Shown: positions 9,154-17,554 of the stretch, one piece after another
How positions within the stretch are numbered: position 1 is the first letter of the stretch
How the letters are laid out: every line of letters starts with the position of its first letter
Source of the DNA: Pseudoxanthomonas sp. J35
Lineage (GTDB): Bacteria; Pseudomonadota; Gammaproteobacteria; Xanthomonadales; Xanthomonadaceae
Length of the DNA: 64,000 nt
Assembly (NCBI RefSeq): GCF_000513995.1
Contig: NZ_AZVB01000009.1
Location: 89,933-153,932 of the forward strand
Reading direction: 5' to 3'
The notes under the pieces: model-generated
What the model was told of the DNA's origin: nothing
Databases searched by the model: none
The model's input: the letters and a program-made list of their open reading frames with translations, nothing else
Made by a program: the position numbers and the translations under genes

Positions 9154-11151
9154 ATGACGACGCCGACCCGCCGACAGCTCGCCAACGCCATCCGTTTCCT
9201 CGCCGCCGACGCGGTCGAGGCCGCCAAGTCCGGCCATCCGGGCATGCCCATGGGCATGGCCGACATCGCCGAAGTGCTGTGGAACGACTACCTGCGGCAC
9301 AACCCGGCCGACCCGCATTGGGCCGATCGCGACCGCTTCGTGCTGTCCAACGGCCACGGCTCGATGCTCCACTACGCGCTGCTGCACCTGAGCGGCTACG
9401 ACCTGCCGCTGGAAGAGCTCAAGCGCTTCCGCCAGCTGCACAGCAGGACCGCCGGCCACCCCGAACGCCACGAGACCCCCGGCGTCGAGACCACCACCGG
9501 TCCGCTGGGGCAGGGCTTCGCCAACGCCGTCGGCTTCGCCCTGGCCGAGAAGCTGCTGGCGCAGCGCTACAACAAGCCCGGCCTGGACCTGGTCGACCAC
9601 CGCACCTGGGTGTTCATGGGCGACGGCTGCATGATGGAAGGCGTGTCCCACGAGGCCGCCTCGCTGGCCGGCACCTGGGGTTTGGGCAAGCTGACTGCGT
9701 TCTGGGACGACAACGGCATCTCCATCGACGGCGAAGTCCACGACTGGTTCACCGACGACACCCCGGCGCGCTTCGAGGCCTACGGCTGGCACGTGGTCCG
9801 CGGCGTCGATGGCCACGACCCGGAGGCGATCAAGGCGGCGATCGAGGCCGCGATCGCGGTCACCGACAGGCCCAGCCTGGTCTGCTGCAAGACCGTGATC
9901 GGCTTCGGCGCCCCGAACAAGGCCGGCAAGGAAGAGTCGCACGGCGCGCCGCTGGGCAAGGACGAGATCGAAGGCGCACGCAAGGCGCTGGACTGGCCGT
10001 ATGCGCCGTTCGAGGTGCCGGAAGAGATCTATGCCGGCTGGCGCCGCGGCGACGGCGCGCAGCGTCAGGCGCAGTGGCAGGCGCTGTTCGAGCGCTATGC
10101 CGCGCAGGACCCGGAGGCGGCCGCCGAGTTCGCCCGCCGCATGCAGGGCAGGCTGCCGGAAGACTTCGCCGGCAAGGCCGACGCCTACATCGCCGCGGTG
10201 CAGGCCGAGGGCCCGACCATCGCCTCGCGCAAGGCCTCGCAGAACGCGATCGGCGCCTTCGCCCCGCTGCTGCCGGAACTGATCGGCGGCTCGGCCGACC
10301 TGACCCCGTCCAACCTGACCCAGTGGAAGGCCAGCAAGTCGGTGACCGGGGCCGATCCGGACGCCAACTACGTGCACTACGGCGTGCGCGAGTTCGGCAT
10401 GAGCGCGATCGCCAACGGCATCGCCTTGCACGGCGGCTTCCTGCCGTTCGACGCCACCTTCCTGGTGTTCAGCGACTACGCACGCAATGCGCTGCGCATG
10501 AGCGCGTTGATCCCGGCGCACGTGATCCACGTCTATACCCACGACTCGATCGGCCTGGGCGAGGACGGCCCGACCCACCAGCCGGTCGAGCACCTGGCTT
10601 CGCTGCGCTACATCCCGAACAACGACGTGTGGCGTCCGTGCGACGCGGTCGAGTCGGCGGCGGCGTGGAAGGCCGCGATCCTGCGCCAGGACGGCCCGAG
10701 CGTGCTGGTCTTCAGCCGCCAGAACCTGCCGCACCAGCCGCGCGACGAGGCCCAGGTGAAGCTGATCGAGCGTGGCGGCTACGTGCTGGCCGATGCCGAG
10801 GGCGGCGCCCCGGACGTGATCCTGATCGGCACCGGTTCGGAAGTGGGCCTGGCGGTGGAAGCGAAGAAGGCGCTGGACGCGGCGGGCCTGAAGACCCGCG
10901 TGGTCTCGATGCCGTCGACCGAGGTGTTCGACCGCCAGGATGCGGCCTACCGCGAGTCGGTGCTGCCGAAGTCCGTGCGCAAGCGCGTGGCGGTCGAGGC
11001 GGGTGTGACCGACTACTGGCGCAAGTACGTGGGCCTGGACGGCGCGGTCGTGGGCCTGGACCGCTTCGGCGCCTCCGCTCCGGCCGGCGAGCTGTTCAAG
11101 TACTTCGGCATTACCGCCGAGGCGGTGGTCGAGGCGGCGAAGTCGCTCTGA
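9154..11151 (+). CDS. tkt: Transketolase
   Basis: 665 residues, normal for bacterial transketolase (thiamine-diphosphate enzyme of the pentose phosphate pathway that moves two-carbon units between sugar phosphates). The start is placed at [15 protein letters not shown], where homology begins; an in-frame upstream start is ignored. Seen motifs: [10 protein letters not shown] near the N-terminus, the ThDP/metal motif [13 protein letters not shown], and the pyrimidine-domain signature ([20 protein letters not shown]) with the catalytic glutamate region before it. gap and pgk follow within 18 kb. A CBB- or glycolysis-linked gene cluster is common in the family, but unrelated genes lie between them here. 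Confidence 0.97.
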   Translation: MTTPTRRQLANAIRFLAADAVEAAKSGHPGMPMGMADIAEVLWNDYLRHNPADPHWADRDRFVLSNGHGSMLHYALLHLSGYDLPLEELKRFRQLHSRTAGHPERHETPGVETTTGPLGQGFANAVGFALAEKLLAQRYNKPGLDLVDHRTWVFMGDGCMMEGVSHEAASLAGTWGLGKLTAFWDDNGISIDGEVHDWFTDDTPARFEAYGWHVVRGVDGHDPEAIKAAIEAAIAVTDRPSLVCCKTVIGFGAPNKAGKEESHGAPLGKDEIEGARKALDWPYAPFEVPEEIYAGWRRGDGAQRQAQWQALFERYAAQDPEAAAEFARRMQGRLPEDFAGKADAYIAAVQAEGPTIASRKASQNAIGAFAPLLPELIGGSADLTPSNLTQWKASKSVTGADPDANYVHYGVREFGMSAIANGIALHGGFLPFDATFLVFSDYARNALRMSALIPAHVIHVYTHDSIGLGEDGPTHQPVEHLASLRYIPNNDVWRPCDAVESAAAWKAAILRQDGPSVLVFSRQNLPHQPRDEAQVKLIERGGYVLADAEGGAPDVILIGTGSEVGLAVEAKKALDAAGLKTRVVSMPSTEVFDRQDAAYRESVLPKSVRKRVAVEAGVTDYWRKYVGLDGAVVGLDRFGASAPAGELFKYFGITAEAVVEAAKSL

Positions 11152-11174
11152 CGCGACCGCGATGGCTGCAACGG

Positions 11175-11206
11175 AAAAGGGGACGCGCAGGCGTCCCTTT
11201 TCTTTT
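11175..11206 (+). terminator. Rho-independent terminator after tkt
   Basis: Stem GGGACGC/GCGTCCC extended by A-T pairs (11175-11186 with 11191-11201, loop GCAG) and followed by TTTTCTTTT. The opposite strand reads a weaker CCTTTTCCG after the hairpin, so it may also help stop transcription of the convergent M23 gene. Confidence 0.85.
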
Positions 11207-11238
11207 CCGCGCCGCGTGGCGCGATCGCGCGATGCGGC

Positions 11239-11910
11239 TCAGGGCAGCGGCGCCTCGCCGCGCAGCACCGGATACGGGTTCACCGCCGTGCCTTCCCACC
11301 AGCGCCGTTCCGGGCCGAGCACGAAGATGGCGAAGTGCAGGTGCGGCGCATCGGGCGAGGCATTCCCGGTGGAGCCGACATAGCCGATGACCTGGCCGCG
11401 GCGGAGGGCCTGGCCTTCGGCGATGCCATCGGCGTAGCCCTGCAGGTGCGCGTAGTAATAGGCCAGGCGCCCGCTGGGCTCGAACTGGTACAGGGTCAGT
11501 CCGCCCTGCCTGCTGTCGAACAGCTTCTCGACGGTGCCGTCGGCCACCGCCAGTACCGGCGTGCCGGCTGGCGCCATGATGTCGATCGCATCATGCTGGC
11601 GACCGGCGCTGCGCGCACCGGCGAAGGTGTCCTGCAGCGCGCTGGCCTCGATGCCCTGCACCGGCACCAGCAGCGGCGATGGCGAAGCTGGCGGCACGGA
11701 CCGCGGCGAGAGCGTCACCGGGGGCGTGGCCGGTTGCGGCGGGTAGCCGGGGGTGGGCGCCGGCGCACTGGCGACATCCGCCATGGGGGCCGGCGTGCGG
11801 GTCGGATTGACCTCCACCAGCGAGCCGCTGGCGCCATCCAGGCGCACCAGCAGGAAGAGCACCAGGGCGATCAGCAGCGCTCCGGCCAGCAATGCGAGCA
11901 TCGTTCTCAT
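11239..11910 (-). CDS. M23 (LytM) family metallopeptidase
   Basis: 223 residues. One N-terminal membrane helix (about 4-22) is followed by a Pro/Ala-rich linker to about residue 85, then a LytM domain. Zinc ligands are visible: H106 and D110 (HDAID) and H192 of HLH (190-192), with the general-base histidine in YYAHL (155). M23 enzymes cut cross-links in peptidoglycan. The N-terminal anchor suggests it works on the periplasmic side of the inner membrane. The L,D-transpeptidase gene lies 25 bp upstream on the same strand, so the two probably form a cell-wall remodelling operon. Confidence 0.92.
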   Translation of the reverse strand: MRTMLALLAGALLIALVLFLLVRLDGASGSLVEVNPTRTPAPMADVASAPAPTPGYPPQPATPPVTLSPRSVPPASPSPLLVPVQGIEASALQDTFAGARSAGRQHDAIDIMAPAGTPVLAVADGTVEKLFDSRQGGLTLYQFEPSGRLAYYYAHLQGYADGIAEGQALRRGQVIGYVGSTGNASPDAPHLHFAIFVLGPERRWWEGTAVNPYPVLRGEAPLP

Positions 11911-11935
11911 CGGCAGCGTCCGTTACGGTCCCGGC

Positions 11936-12901
11936 TCATTCCTGCAGCGTCACTGGCACGCTGACATCGACCAGCGCCGCCAGCGCCTTCGCATCCCAGT
12001 TGGTCAGGCGGATGCAGCCATGCGACTGGTGCTTGCCGACGGTCGCCGGCTCCGGCGTGCCGTGGATGCCGTAGTGCGGCTTGGACAGGTCGATCCACAC
12101 CGTGCCTACCGGATTGTTCGGCCCGGGCGCGAGCTTCGCCTTGCTGTGCGAAGGGTCCGCGTCCCAGAACAGGTCCGGGTTGTAGTGGAACACCGGGTCC
12201 TCGACCACGGCGACGATCTTCCAGTCGCCGATCGGCAGCGGATCGTGCTCGCTGCCGGTGGAGGCCGGGAACTGCGCAAGCGTGCGCTCTGCGCCATCGA
12301 CCACGCGCAGCACCGATTCGCTGCGGTCGACGACGATGCGCGCGGGCTTCCCTGGCAATCCGGTCCCTGTGGCGACGGCCGGGACCTTGATCGCATCGCC
12401 CGCTCGCGCCGTCCCGAGTCCGGGGTTGAGGCGGCGCAGCAGCGCCGGGCTGGCGTGGAAGCGCTCGCCGAGGGCCTCCGCCAGCGAGGTGTAGCCGAGG
12501 GCCTCGAGCTTCGCCTTGTCCATCGCGTCCTCGGGCAGCTCGACATAAGGACCGTCGATGTCCGCCGCGGTGAGGGTGTAGTCGGCCAGTACCGGGGAAG
12601 CGTCGCGCTCGAGCGCTTCCCACGTCGCCCCGTCCGGCTCGCCGGTGACCGCCAGTCCATGCGCCTCCTGGTAGCCGCGGAGTGCACGGGCCTGGTTGGA
12701 ACCGGCCAGGCCATCGATCTCGCCAGGCGAGAACCGCGCCCGATCCAGCAGTATCTGCAGGCGCAGCAGGGCGGCTTCGCCTTCGCGGACGGCGCGGTCT
12801 TCGGTGGCGGCAACCAACCCCGGAGCGTCTTCAGCGGAAGCGGCTGCGGACGCGGCCAGCAGCATGGCAAGGGCGAGGCACGTGAATGGCGGGCGAGGCA
12901 T
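11936..12901 (-). CDS. L,D-transpeptidase (YkuD domain) with peptidoglycan-binding domain
   Basis: 321 residues. A signal peptide (cut after ASA near residue 23) is followed by a PG_binding_1-like helical region (about 40-98; FSPGEIDGLAGSNQARALRGY), a LysM-like middle part (about 135-175), and a C-terminal YkuD domain. The active site is HGTPEP (280-285) and SHGCIRL with catalytic Cys296. Such enzymes make 3-3 cross-links or attach proteins to peptidoglycan in the periplasm. It is first in a two-gene unit with the M23 peptidase, 25 bp apart. About 120 bp without a gene separate it from bolA. Confidence 0.93.
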   Translation of the reverse strand: MPRPPFTCLALAMLLAASAAASAEDAPGLVAATEDRAVREGEAALLRLQILLDRARFSPGEIDGLAGSNQARALRGYQEAHGLAVTGEPDGATWEALERDASPVLADYTLTAADIDGPYVELPEDAMDKAKLEALGYTSLAEALGERFHASPALLRRLNPGLGTARAGDAIKVPAVATGTGLPGKPARIVVDRSESVLRVVDGAERTLAQFPASTGSEHDPLPIGDWKIVAVVEDPVFHYNPDLFWDADPSHSKAKLAPGPNNPVGTVWIDLSKPHYGIHGTPEPATVGKHQSHGCIRLTNWDAKALAALVDVSVPVTLQE

Positions 12902-13022
12902 GGGCAGGTCCGTTCCTGGGTTGCCCGTCAGGCTGCGGATGCCCGTGCACGCCGCGCGTGAAGGCGCGCCGTCGTCGTTCAGCGAAGTGGGAGCCGCGTT
13001 GCGGCGGCCGGAGCCGGCCGGC

Positions 13023-13334
13023 TCAGAGGTCGTGCTTGCTGCCGCCGCGGCAATGTGGCGAATCCGGCACCTGCGCGCCGTCGCCCCACTCGGCCGGCGT
13101 GTACGTGTGCATGGTGAGGGCGTGGATCTGCTGCATGAGCGGGCCCACGGCGGCGTACACCGCCTGGTGCCGCTGGATCAGGCGCCGGCCTTCGAAGGCA
13201 TCACTGACGATCACCGCCTTGTAGTGTGTCTCCAGCCCGCGGCTGTGCATGTGGCTTTCGTCCAGCACCTCCAGGTGGGACGGCTGCAGGGCGGTGGAGA
13301 TCGCCTGGTGGATCTGGTCGGCGCGGGTGGTCAT
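13023..13334 (-). CDS. bolA: BolA family protein
   Basis: 103 residues from the ATG at 13334 (MTTRADQIHQAI); a longer frame upstream is not homologous. BolA features: VLDESHMHSRGLETHYKAVIVSDAFEGR, with the conserved histidine region, then RHQAVYAAVG and the helix ending IHALTMHTYTPAEW. BolA proteins partner with monothiol glutaredoxins in Fe-S cluster handling and affect morphology and stress responses. The residue-level class (BolA rather than IbaG) is supported by length and the HALTMHT end. It stands alone. Confidence 0.88.
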   Translation of the reverse strand: MTTRADQIHQAISTALQPSHLEVLDESHMHSRGLETHYKAVIVSDAFEGRRLIQRHQAVYAAVGPLMQQIHALTMHTYTPAEWGDGAQVPDSPHCRGGSKHDL

Positions 13335-13407
13335 GGCAATCCGGGGTGGGGGCGTACGACAGAGATGATGGCGCAACGGCGGGCTTCAAGCCGCCACGCC
13401 GGATCGA

Positions 13408-14580
13408 TCAGTGCCCTGGCCAGTTCGCGGGGACACTGAAGCCCGGGTCGTCTGCCGGCTGGCGCAGCAGGTGGCGGCGGATGGCCGCCCGCGCCGGTGC
13501 GTCCCACTCCGGACGCCAGGCGCAATGCCGGGGATCGGCGACGTCGGCGTGGTAGCCCAGGTTGCCGGGGACGCCCAGCGCCGCGTAGACCGGCACGGCG
13601 GCGCGAGCACTGGCATGGCCGGCTGGCGCGCCGAGCCAGGCCACGTGCGGGTTGTCCAGCACCAGCAGGCCACGGGGGGCGACCAGGGCCAGGACCTGGT
13701 GCTGGTCCACCGCGAGACGCCGCGGATCGTCGATGTACCGGCCGAAGGCATCGCCCAGCCACGGTTGCTCGCCGAAGGCGCTGGACGCCGGCTGTGCGCC
13801 TTCGGGGGCGCCGCGCCACGTCGGCACGCCGCCGGCGCCGGATTCGATAGGCACGGTCAGCGCCACGCGCTGGTCGAAGGCGCCAGCCGCGAGCGCGCCC
13901 TTGCCATGCCGCGAGCAGCCGCTGACGCCGACCGCATCCGCGCGCAACAAGCGGCCGTCCGACGCGGCGATCACGTCGATGATCCGGCTCACGCCCCAGG
14001 CCCAGGCCATCAGCGTGCCGGTGCCGGCCACCTGTTCGCCGTACAGCCGGTAGAAGGCCCCTTCCTTGCGCCGTCCTTCGCCGGTCTCCGCACCGAGCAC
14101 CGTGCCGGGAAACTCGATCCAGGCCACGCCTTCGGCCGCCAGCAGTTCCGGGCTCACCCCGGCCACCCCGGCCATCACCAGCATTGCCGGGAACGGCCCG
14201 GCGCCTTCCGGCAGGTGCAGCCGCGCGCTGAAGCGCTCGCTGCGTCCGGCGTGCCGTACTTCCACCTCGATGCGGTCGGTGCCGACCGTGCCGGTCACGG
14301 CGGCGGGTGCTGGTCCCTTCGTCCCGTATACCTGTGCTTGCAGCGCACGCAGGGTCTGCTGGCGCAGGCAGCGCCACTGCGCCGGGTCGGTCGCGCGCAT
14401 GCCGTCCGGAAGGAGAAGCGGGTCCGGCAGTCCAGCACTGTGGCCCGCCGCGGGCGCGACGACCGGGCAACCGCCACCGTCGTTCTCCGCCGCGGAAACG
14501 AACGCACCGGCTGCCGCGCTGCCATGCGAGGCAAGCAGGAGCAGGCCGGGCAGAAGGGTCCGCCAGGGGTTCCAGCGCAT
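13408..14580 (-). CDS. Secreted CE15-type (glucuronoyl esterase-like) alpha/beta hydrolase
   Basis: 390 residues from the ATG at 14580, preferred because GGAG lies 6 bp before it; an ATG two codons upstream is too close to that site. The signal peptide ends near SAAAGA. Residues 221-230 (GCSRHGKGAL) are the CE15 nucleophile elbow with Ser223; E246 in PIESGAGG and a histidine in NLGYHADV complete a plausible triad. CE15 enzymes cut ester bonds between lignin alcohols and glucuronoyl groups of xylan, but bacterial members have wider, often unknown substrates. It is divergent from blaI, across a shared 47-bp palindrome, and no other xylan gene is nearby. Confidence 0.8.
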   Translation of the reverse strand: MRWNPWRTLLPGLLLLASHGSAAAGAFVSAAENDGGGCPVVAPAAGHSAGLPDPLLLPDGMRATDPAQWRCLRQQTLRALQAQVYGTKGPAPAAVTGTVGTDRIEVEVRHAGRSERFSARLHLPEGAGPFPAMLVMAGVAGVSPELLAAEGVAWIEFPGTVLGAETGEGRRKEGAFYRLYGEQVAGTGTLMAWAWGVSRIIDVIAASDGRLLRADAVGVSGCSRHGKGALAAGAFDQRVALTVPIESGAGGVPTWRGAPEGAQPASSAFGEQPWLGDAFGRYIDDPRRLAVDQHQVLALVAPRGLLVLDNPHVAWLGAPAGHASARAAVPVYAALGVPGNLGYHADVADPRHCAWRPEWDAPARAAIRRHLLRQPADDPGFSVPANWPGH

Positions 14581-14641
14581 GCGCATCTCCAGTCCCGGGA
14601 AGTGCGGATCATGCCAGCTGCGCCAGGGGACTTGACGCGAC

Positions 14642-14688
14642 CTCCGTTTACGCTTGTAATCCAATTTGGATTACGTGTGTAAACGGAG
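14642..14688. promoter_or_regulatory. Bipartite 47-bp palindrome, likely BlaI-family operator
   Basis: Two nested perfect inverted repeats share one centre at 14665. Inner arms are 14656-14664 (GTAATCCAA) and 14666-14674; outer arms are 14642-14651 (CTCCGTTTAC) and 14679-14688. Only the four bases between arms on each side do not match. The right outer arm contains the GGAG ribosome-binding site of blaI, 5 bp before its ATG. It lies in the blaI/esterase divergent region, the place where BlaI/MecI repressors bind symmetric sites in known systems. Operator function is inferred. Confidence 0.75.
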
Positions 14689-14693
14689 CTCCC

Positions 14694-15086
14694 ATGTCCG
14701 AACCGATTCCTGTCACCGAAGCCGAGGCCGCGGTCATGGAGGTGTTGTGGCAGTCCAGCCCGCGCAGCTCGGAAGAGGTCGTGGCCGCGCTGGCGCCGGC
14801 CACCGGCTGGGCCGAGCCCACGATCAAGACCCTGCTCAACCGCCTGCTCAACAAGGGCGCGATCAGTGCCGAGCGCGAGGGCCGGCGCTACCTCTACTCG
14901 CCCGTGCTGGCGCGTGAGGCCTGGGTGCAGCAGCAGAGCGAGGGCCTGCTGGCGCGCCTGTTCGGCGGCCGGGTGGCGCCGCTGGTGGCGCATTTCAGCG
15001 AGCGCGGCCGGCTCTCGGCGGCGGACATCGCCGAACTCAAGCGGCTGGTATCCCGGCTGGACGAAGGACAAGGCGATGGACGCTGA
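14694..15086 (+). CDS. BlaI/MecI family transcriptional repressor
   Basis: 130 residues. The winged-helix N-terminus is typical: TEAEAAVMEVLWQSSPRSSEEVV, then TIKTLLNRLLNKGAISAEREGR (recognition helix and wing) and YLYSPVLAREA. The C-terminal helices mediate dimer formation in this family. Known BlaI/MecI proteins repress a sensor-protease operon and are cut after signalling by the partner M56 protease, here the next gene, which overlaps by 11 bp. The start at 14694 follows GGAG inside the palindromic operator, so autorepression is likely. No beta-lactamase gene is in the window. Confidence 0.93.
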   Translation: MSEPIPVTEAEAAVMEVLWQSSPRSSEEVVAALAPATGWAEPTIKTLLNRLLNKGAISAEREGRRYLYSPVLAREAWVQQQSEGLLARLFGGRVAPLVAHFSERGRLSAADIAELKRLVSRLDEGQGDGR

Positions 15087-16320
15087 GCTTTCGATGCTGT
15101 TGCGCGCGACCCTGGCCCTCACCGCAGCCTGCGCGCTGGTGCTGTGCCTGCGCCGCCCCGCCCGCAGCCTGTGGGGCGCGCAGGGCGCCTACCTGCTATG
15201 GGCCTGCGTCCCGGTCGTGCTCGTCGCGGCCCTGCTGCCCCGGGGCGGCGTTGCGATCCAGCTGCCGGTGGCCGACGCATGGCTGGTGCCGCTGCAGGCC
15301 AGCGTTGTCGCCGCCGGGACCAATGCGTCGGCGTGGCAGGCGTGGCTGCTGCCGGCGTGGCTGGCCGGCGCGCTCGCCACCGCGCTGCTGATGGCGTGGC
15401 AGCAGTGGCGTTTCCGGCGTGCGCTGGGGCGGCTGCAGGAGTGGCGGCCCGGCGTGTTCCAGGCCAGCGGCGACGGGGCCGCGCTGCCGGCGGTGGTCGG
15501 CGTGCTGCGGCCGCGGATCCTGTTGCCGGCCGATTTCGAGCAGCGCTACAGCGAATCCGAGCGCGCGCTGATCCTGCAGCACGAACACCTGCACGTGCGG
15601 CGCGGCGACCTGCTGGCCAACGCCTTCGCCGCGCTGCTGCACTGCCTGTTCTGGTTCCACCCGCTGCTGCCGCTGGCGCTGCGGCGCTTCCGCCACGACC
15701 AGGAGCTGGCCTGCGACGCCGGCGTGGTCGCGCGCCATCCCGGCCAGAGGCGTGTCTATGGCGAGGCCATGCTCAAGGCGCAGTTGCTGCAGTCGTCCCC
15801 CGTCCCGCTGGGCTGCCACTGGCCGTTCCAGCATCCACTGAAGGAGCGCATCGAAATGCTGAAGCATCCGGTCCAATCATCGCGGCAGCGCATCGCCGCC
15901 GTGCTGTCCGTGTCCCTGCTGGCCCTCGGTACCGCCTGCATGGCCTGGGCGGCGCAGCCCGCACGAGCCTCCGTTTCCGCCGGCAACGCGGCGCAGCAGC
16001 AGGCGCAAGTACCCCATGAATCGTCGCCGCTGCCGTCCACGCACATGCCAGCCCCGCGCTATCCCAAGGACGCCGCGGATGCCCGCGTCGCCGGCCTGGT
16101 GGTGCTGCTGCTCGACGTTGACGCCGAGGGCCGCGTGACCGGGGTGGAAGTGGAGGATGCCAAGCCCGCGGGCGTGTTCGAGGCGGCGGCGATGGAGGCG
16201 GTGCTGCAGTGGCGCTTCAATCCGGGGAGCAGGGATGGGGTCGTCCTGCCCAGCCGCGTGCGGGTGCCGATCAGCTTCGAGCTGGACAAGCCGGCGGCCG
16301 AAGAGGGCGGCCAGGCGTGA
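15076..16320 (+). CDS. M56 (BlaR1/MecR1-type) metallopeptidase with TonB C-terminal domain
   Basis: 414 residues. Membrane helices occur near 8-25, 36-53, 88-107 and about 184-200. The zinc motif HEHLH is at 169-173 and a third-ligand glutamate in RHDQELACDAG at 210. A further hydrophobic segment near 275-295 is followed by a Gln-rich linker and a TonB-C fold at about 330-410 (APRYPKDAADARVAGLVVLL, LQWRFNPG). Classical BlaR1 ends in a penicillin-binding sensor; here that place is taken by a TonB-like domain. It overlaps blaI by 11 bp and its stop overlaps the next GTG. Signal sensed: unknown. Confidence 0.9.
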   Translation: MDAELSMLLRATLALTAACALVLCLRRPARSLWGAQGAYLLWACVPVVLVAALLPRGGVAIQLPVADAWLVPLQASVVAAGTNASAWQAWLLPAWLAGALATALLMAWQQWRFRRALGRLQEWRPGVFQASGDGAALPAVVGVLRPRILLPADFEQRYSESERALILQHEHLHVRRGDLLANAFAALLHCLFWFHPLLPLALRRFRHDQELACDAGVVARHPGQRRVYGEAMLKAQLLQSSPVPLGCHWPFQHPLKERIEMLKHPVQSSRQRIAAVLSVSLLALGTACMAWAAQPARASVSAGNAAQQQAQVPHESSPLPSTHMPAPRYPKDAADARVAGLVVLLLDVDAEGRVTGVEVEDAKPAGVFEAAAMEAVLQWRFNPGSRDGVVLPSRVRVPISFELDKPAAEEGGQA

Positions 16321-16940
16321 TCCCGGTGCACGGCCCGCGCGCTGCGCGGGGCCTGGCCCGGAAGGGCGAGGCGGGCTTCCGTGGATGGCGGGGATGCCTG
16401 CTGGCGCTGTCCCTCGCGGGCTGCGCCAGCACCGCCGATACCGGCGCCTCTCCCGATGACATCAGCACCGGCGTGGGCCAGCACATGATCATGCCGGCAG
16501 GTGCATCGCGCTATGAACTCGCCCCGCACCAGGGCTTCTCGCTGCCGCAGTTCCTGGCCACCGATGCGCCGGAGTTCCCGGCGCATTACCGGCCCGCCAG
16601 CCCGTTCGACCTCACCGTGTGCGCATCGCTGGTGGTTTCCGACGACGGCGCGGTACGCGACGTGCGCCTGGTCGACGCGCCAGGCTGCGTGCCTGCCAGC
16701 GAGGCGCCGGAGCCGCTGGCCGAAGCGGTGCGCGGGGCGATGGCGAGCTGGCAGTTCCGGCCGGCGCTGATGTGCGAATACGCGGATGCCGCCACCCGCA
16801 ACCGCTCCTGGACCGGCGACGGTTGCGCCGGGCCGGTGCTCGAGGCCAGGCCTGTCCCGGTGACCCTGTCGTGGGCGTTCACCTTCGAGCTGCGCGATGG
16901 ACAGGCGCGGGTGACCCGCAACCGCGCCGTGGCGAACTGA
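16317..16940 (+). CDS. Lipoprotein with TonB-C-like fold
   Basis: 207 residues from a GTG that overlaps the stop of the M56 gene (GTGA), so translational coupling is likely. The N-terminus is long and basic; the lipobox is LAGC with lipid Cys36. The mature part has LTVCASLVVSDDGAVRDVRLVD and MASWQFRPALM, a pattern like the beta-strand and 'W-x-F-x-P' core of TonB C-terminal domains, with four more cysteines that could form disulphides. It is therefore probably a periplasmic or outer-membrane partner of the M56/TonB protein. Function unknown; it ends directly against the convergent flavin reductase gene. Confidence 0.75.
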   Translation: MIPVHGPRAARGLARKGEAGFRGWRGCLLALSLAGCASTADTGASPDDISTGVGQHMIMPAGASRYELAPHQGFSLPQFLATDAPEFPAHYRPASPFDLTVCASLVVSDDGAVRDVRLVDAPGCVPASEAPEPLAEAVRGAMASWQFRPALMCEYADAATRNRSWTGDGCAGPVLEARPVPVTLSWAFTFELRDGQARVTRNRAVAN

Positions 16941-17498
16941 TCAGGACTCGAGCATCTCCGGGCGGAACAGCCGCCGGCGGCTGGTCTCGTCGCCGGACGC
17001 CATGAACCGGCCTTCGCCGCGGTAGTGCACGGTGCGCGGCCACTTCGGCCGCGACGCGACGTGCGCACGCACCACCTGCCACACGAACAGCGGGTAGTCG
17101 TCGTTGATATGGGTGCGGCGCAGCCGGCATTCGAAGCTGGCATGGCACTCGCCGACCAGTGGCGCCTCGACCTCGTCGGCCGGCTGCGCGGTCAGGCCGA
17201 AGCGCTCGAACTTGTCGACCTCGGCGCTGCTGCAGTTGCCGATCCGAGCCACGGTGTCCAGCAGCGGTTCGGTGGGCAGGTTGATCACGCATTGCCGGCT
17301 GCGTCGCGCCAGCGCGTGGCTGGTGTTGGCCTCCCAGATATACGTTCCGACGAGGTCGTAGCCGAGCATCATGTGCCAGCCGCAGGTCATGATCGCGCGC
17401 CGCTCCTTCCATGCGGTGCTGATCAGCACCAGCGGGCCAGGCTCCAGCAAGCGCCGGGTGTGTTCGACGGGGAATGCGGTCCTGCGGGGCAAGGCCAT
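16941..17498 (-). CDS. Flavin reductase family protein
   Basis: 185 residues from the ATG at 17498. The fold signature of FMN-binding flavin reductases is visible: PGPLVLISTAWKERRAIMTC near the N-terminus, WEANTSHALARRSRQCVINLP in the middle, and ECRLRRTHINDDYPLFVWQVV toward the end. These proteins bind FMN and reduce flavin or act in small-molecule oxidoreduction. It is 56 bp downstream of modC on the same strand, so it may be co-transcribed with the molybdate transporter genes. The link to molybdate is by position only. Its stop adjoins the stop of the convergent lipoprotein gene. Confidence 0.85.
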   Translation of the reverse strand: MALPRRTAFPVEHTRRLLEPGPLVLISTAWKERRAIMTCGWHMMLGYDLVGTYIWEANTSHALARRSRQCVINLPTEPLLDTVARIGNCSSAEVDKFERFGLTAQPADEVEAPLVGECHASFECRLRRTHINDDYPLFVWQVVRAHVASRPKWPRTVHYRGEGRFMASGDETSRRRLFRPEMLES

Positions 17499-17554
17499 GG
17501 CCGGTTCCGGTGCGCGCCTGGCGCCAGCCTGTGCGCACCCGCGGCAAGGATCCG

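Noticed and set aside
5401..10734. Very long open frames on the minus strand opposite the BatD, symporter and transketolase genes (up to 1777 codons)
   Set aside because: They are anti-sense to well identified genes, rich in Arg, Ala, Gly and His, without domains or ribosome-binding sites. At about 70% GC such frames arise because stop codons are rare.
14694..16320. Beta-lactam resistance operon (blaI-blaR1)
   Set aside because: No beta-lactamase or penicillin-binding sensor domain is present; the M56 protein ends in a TonB-like domain.
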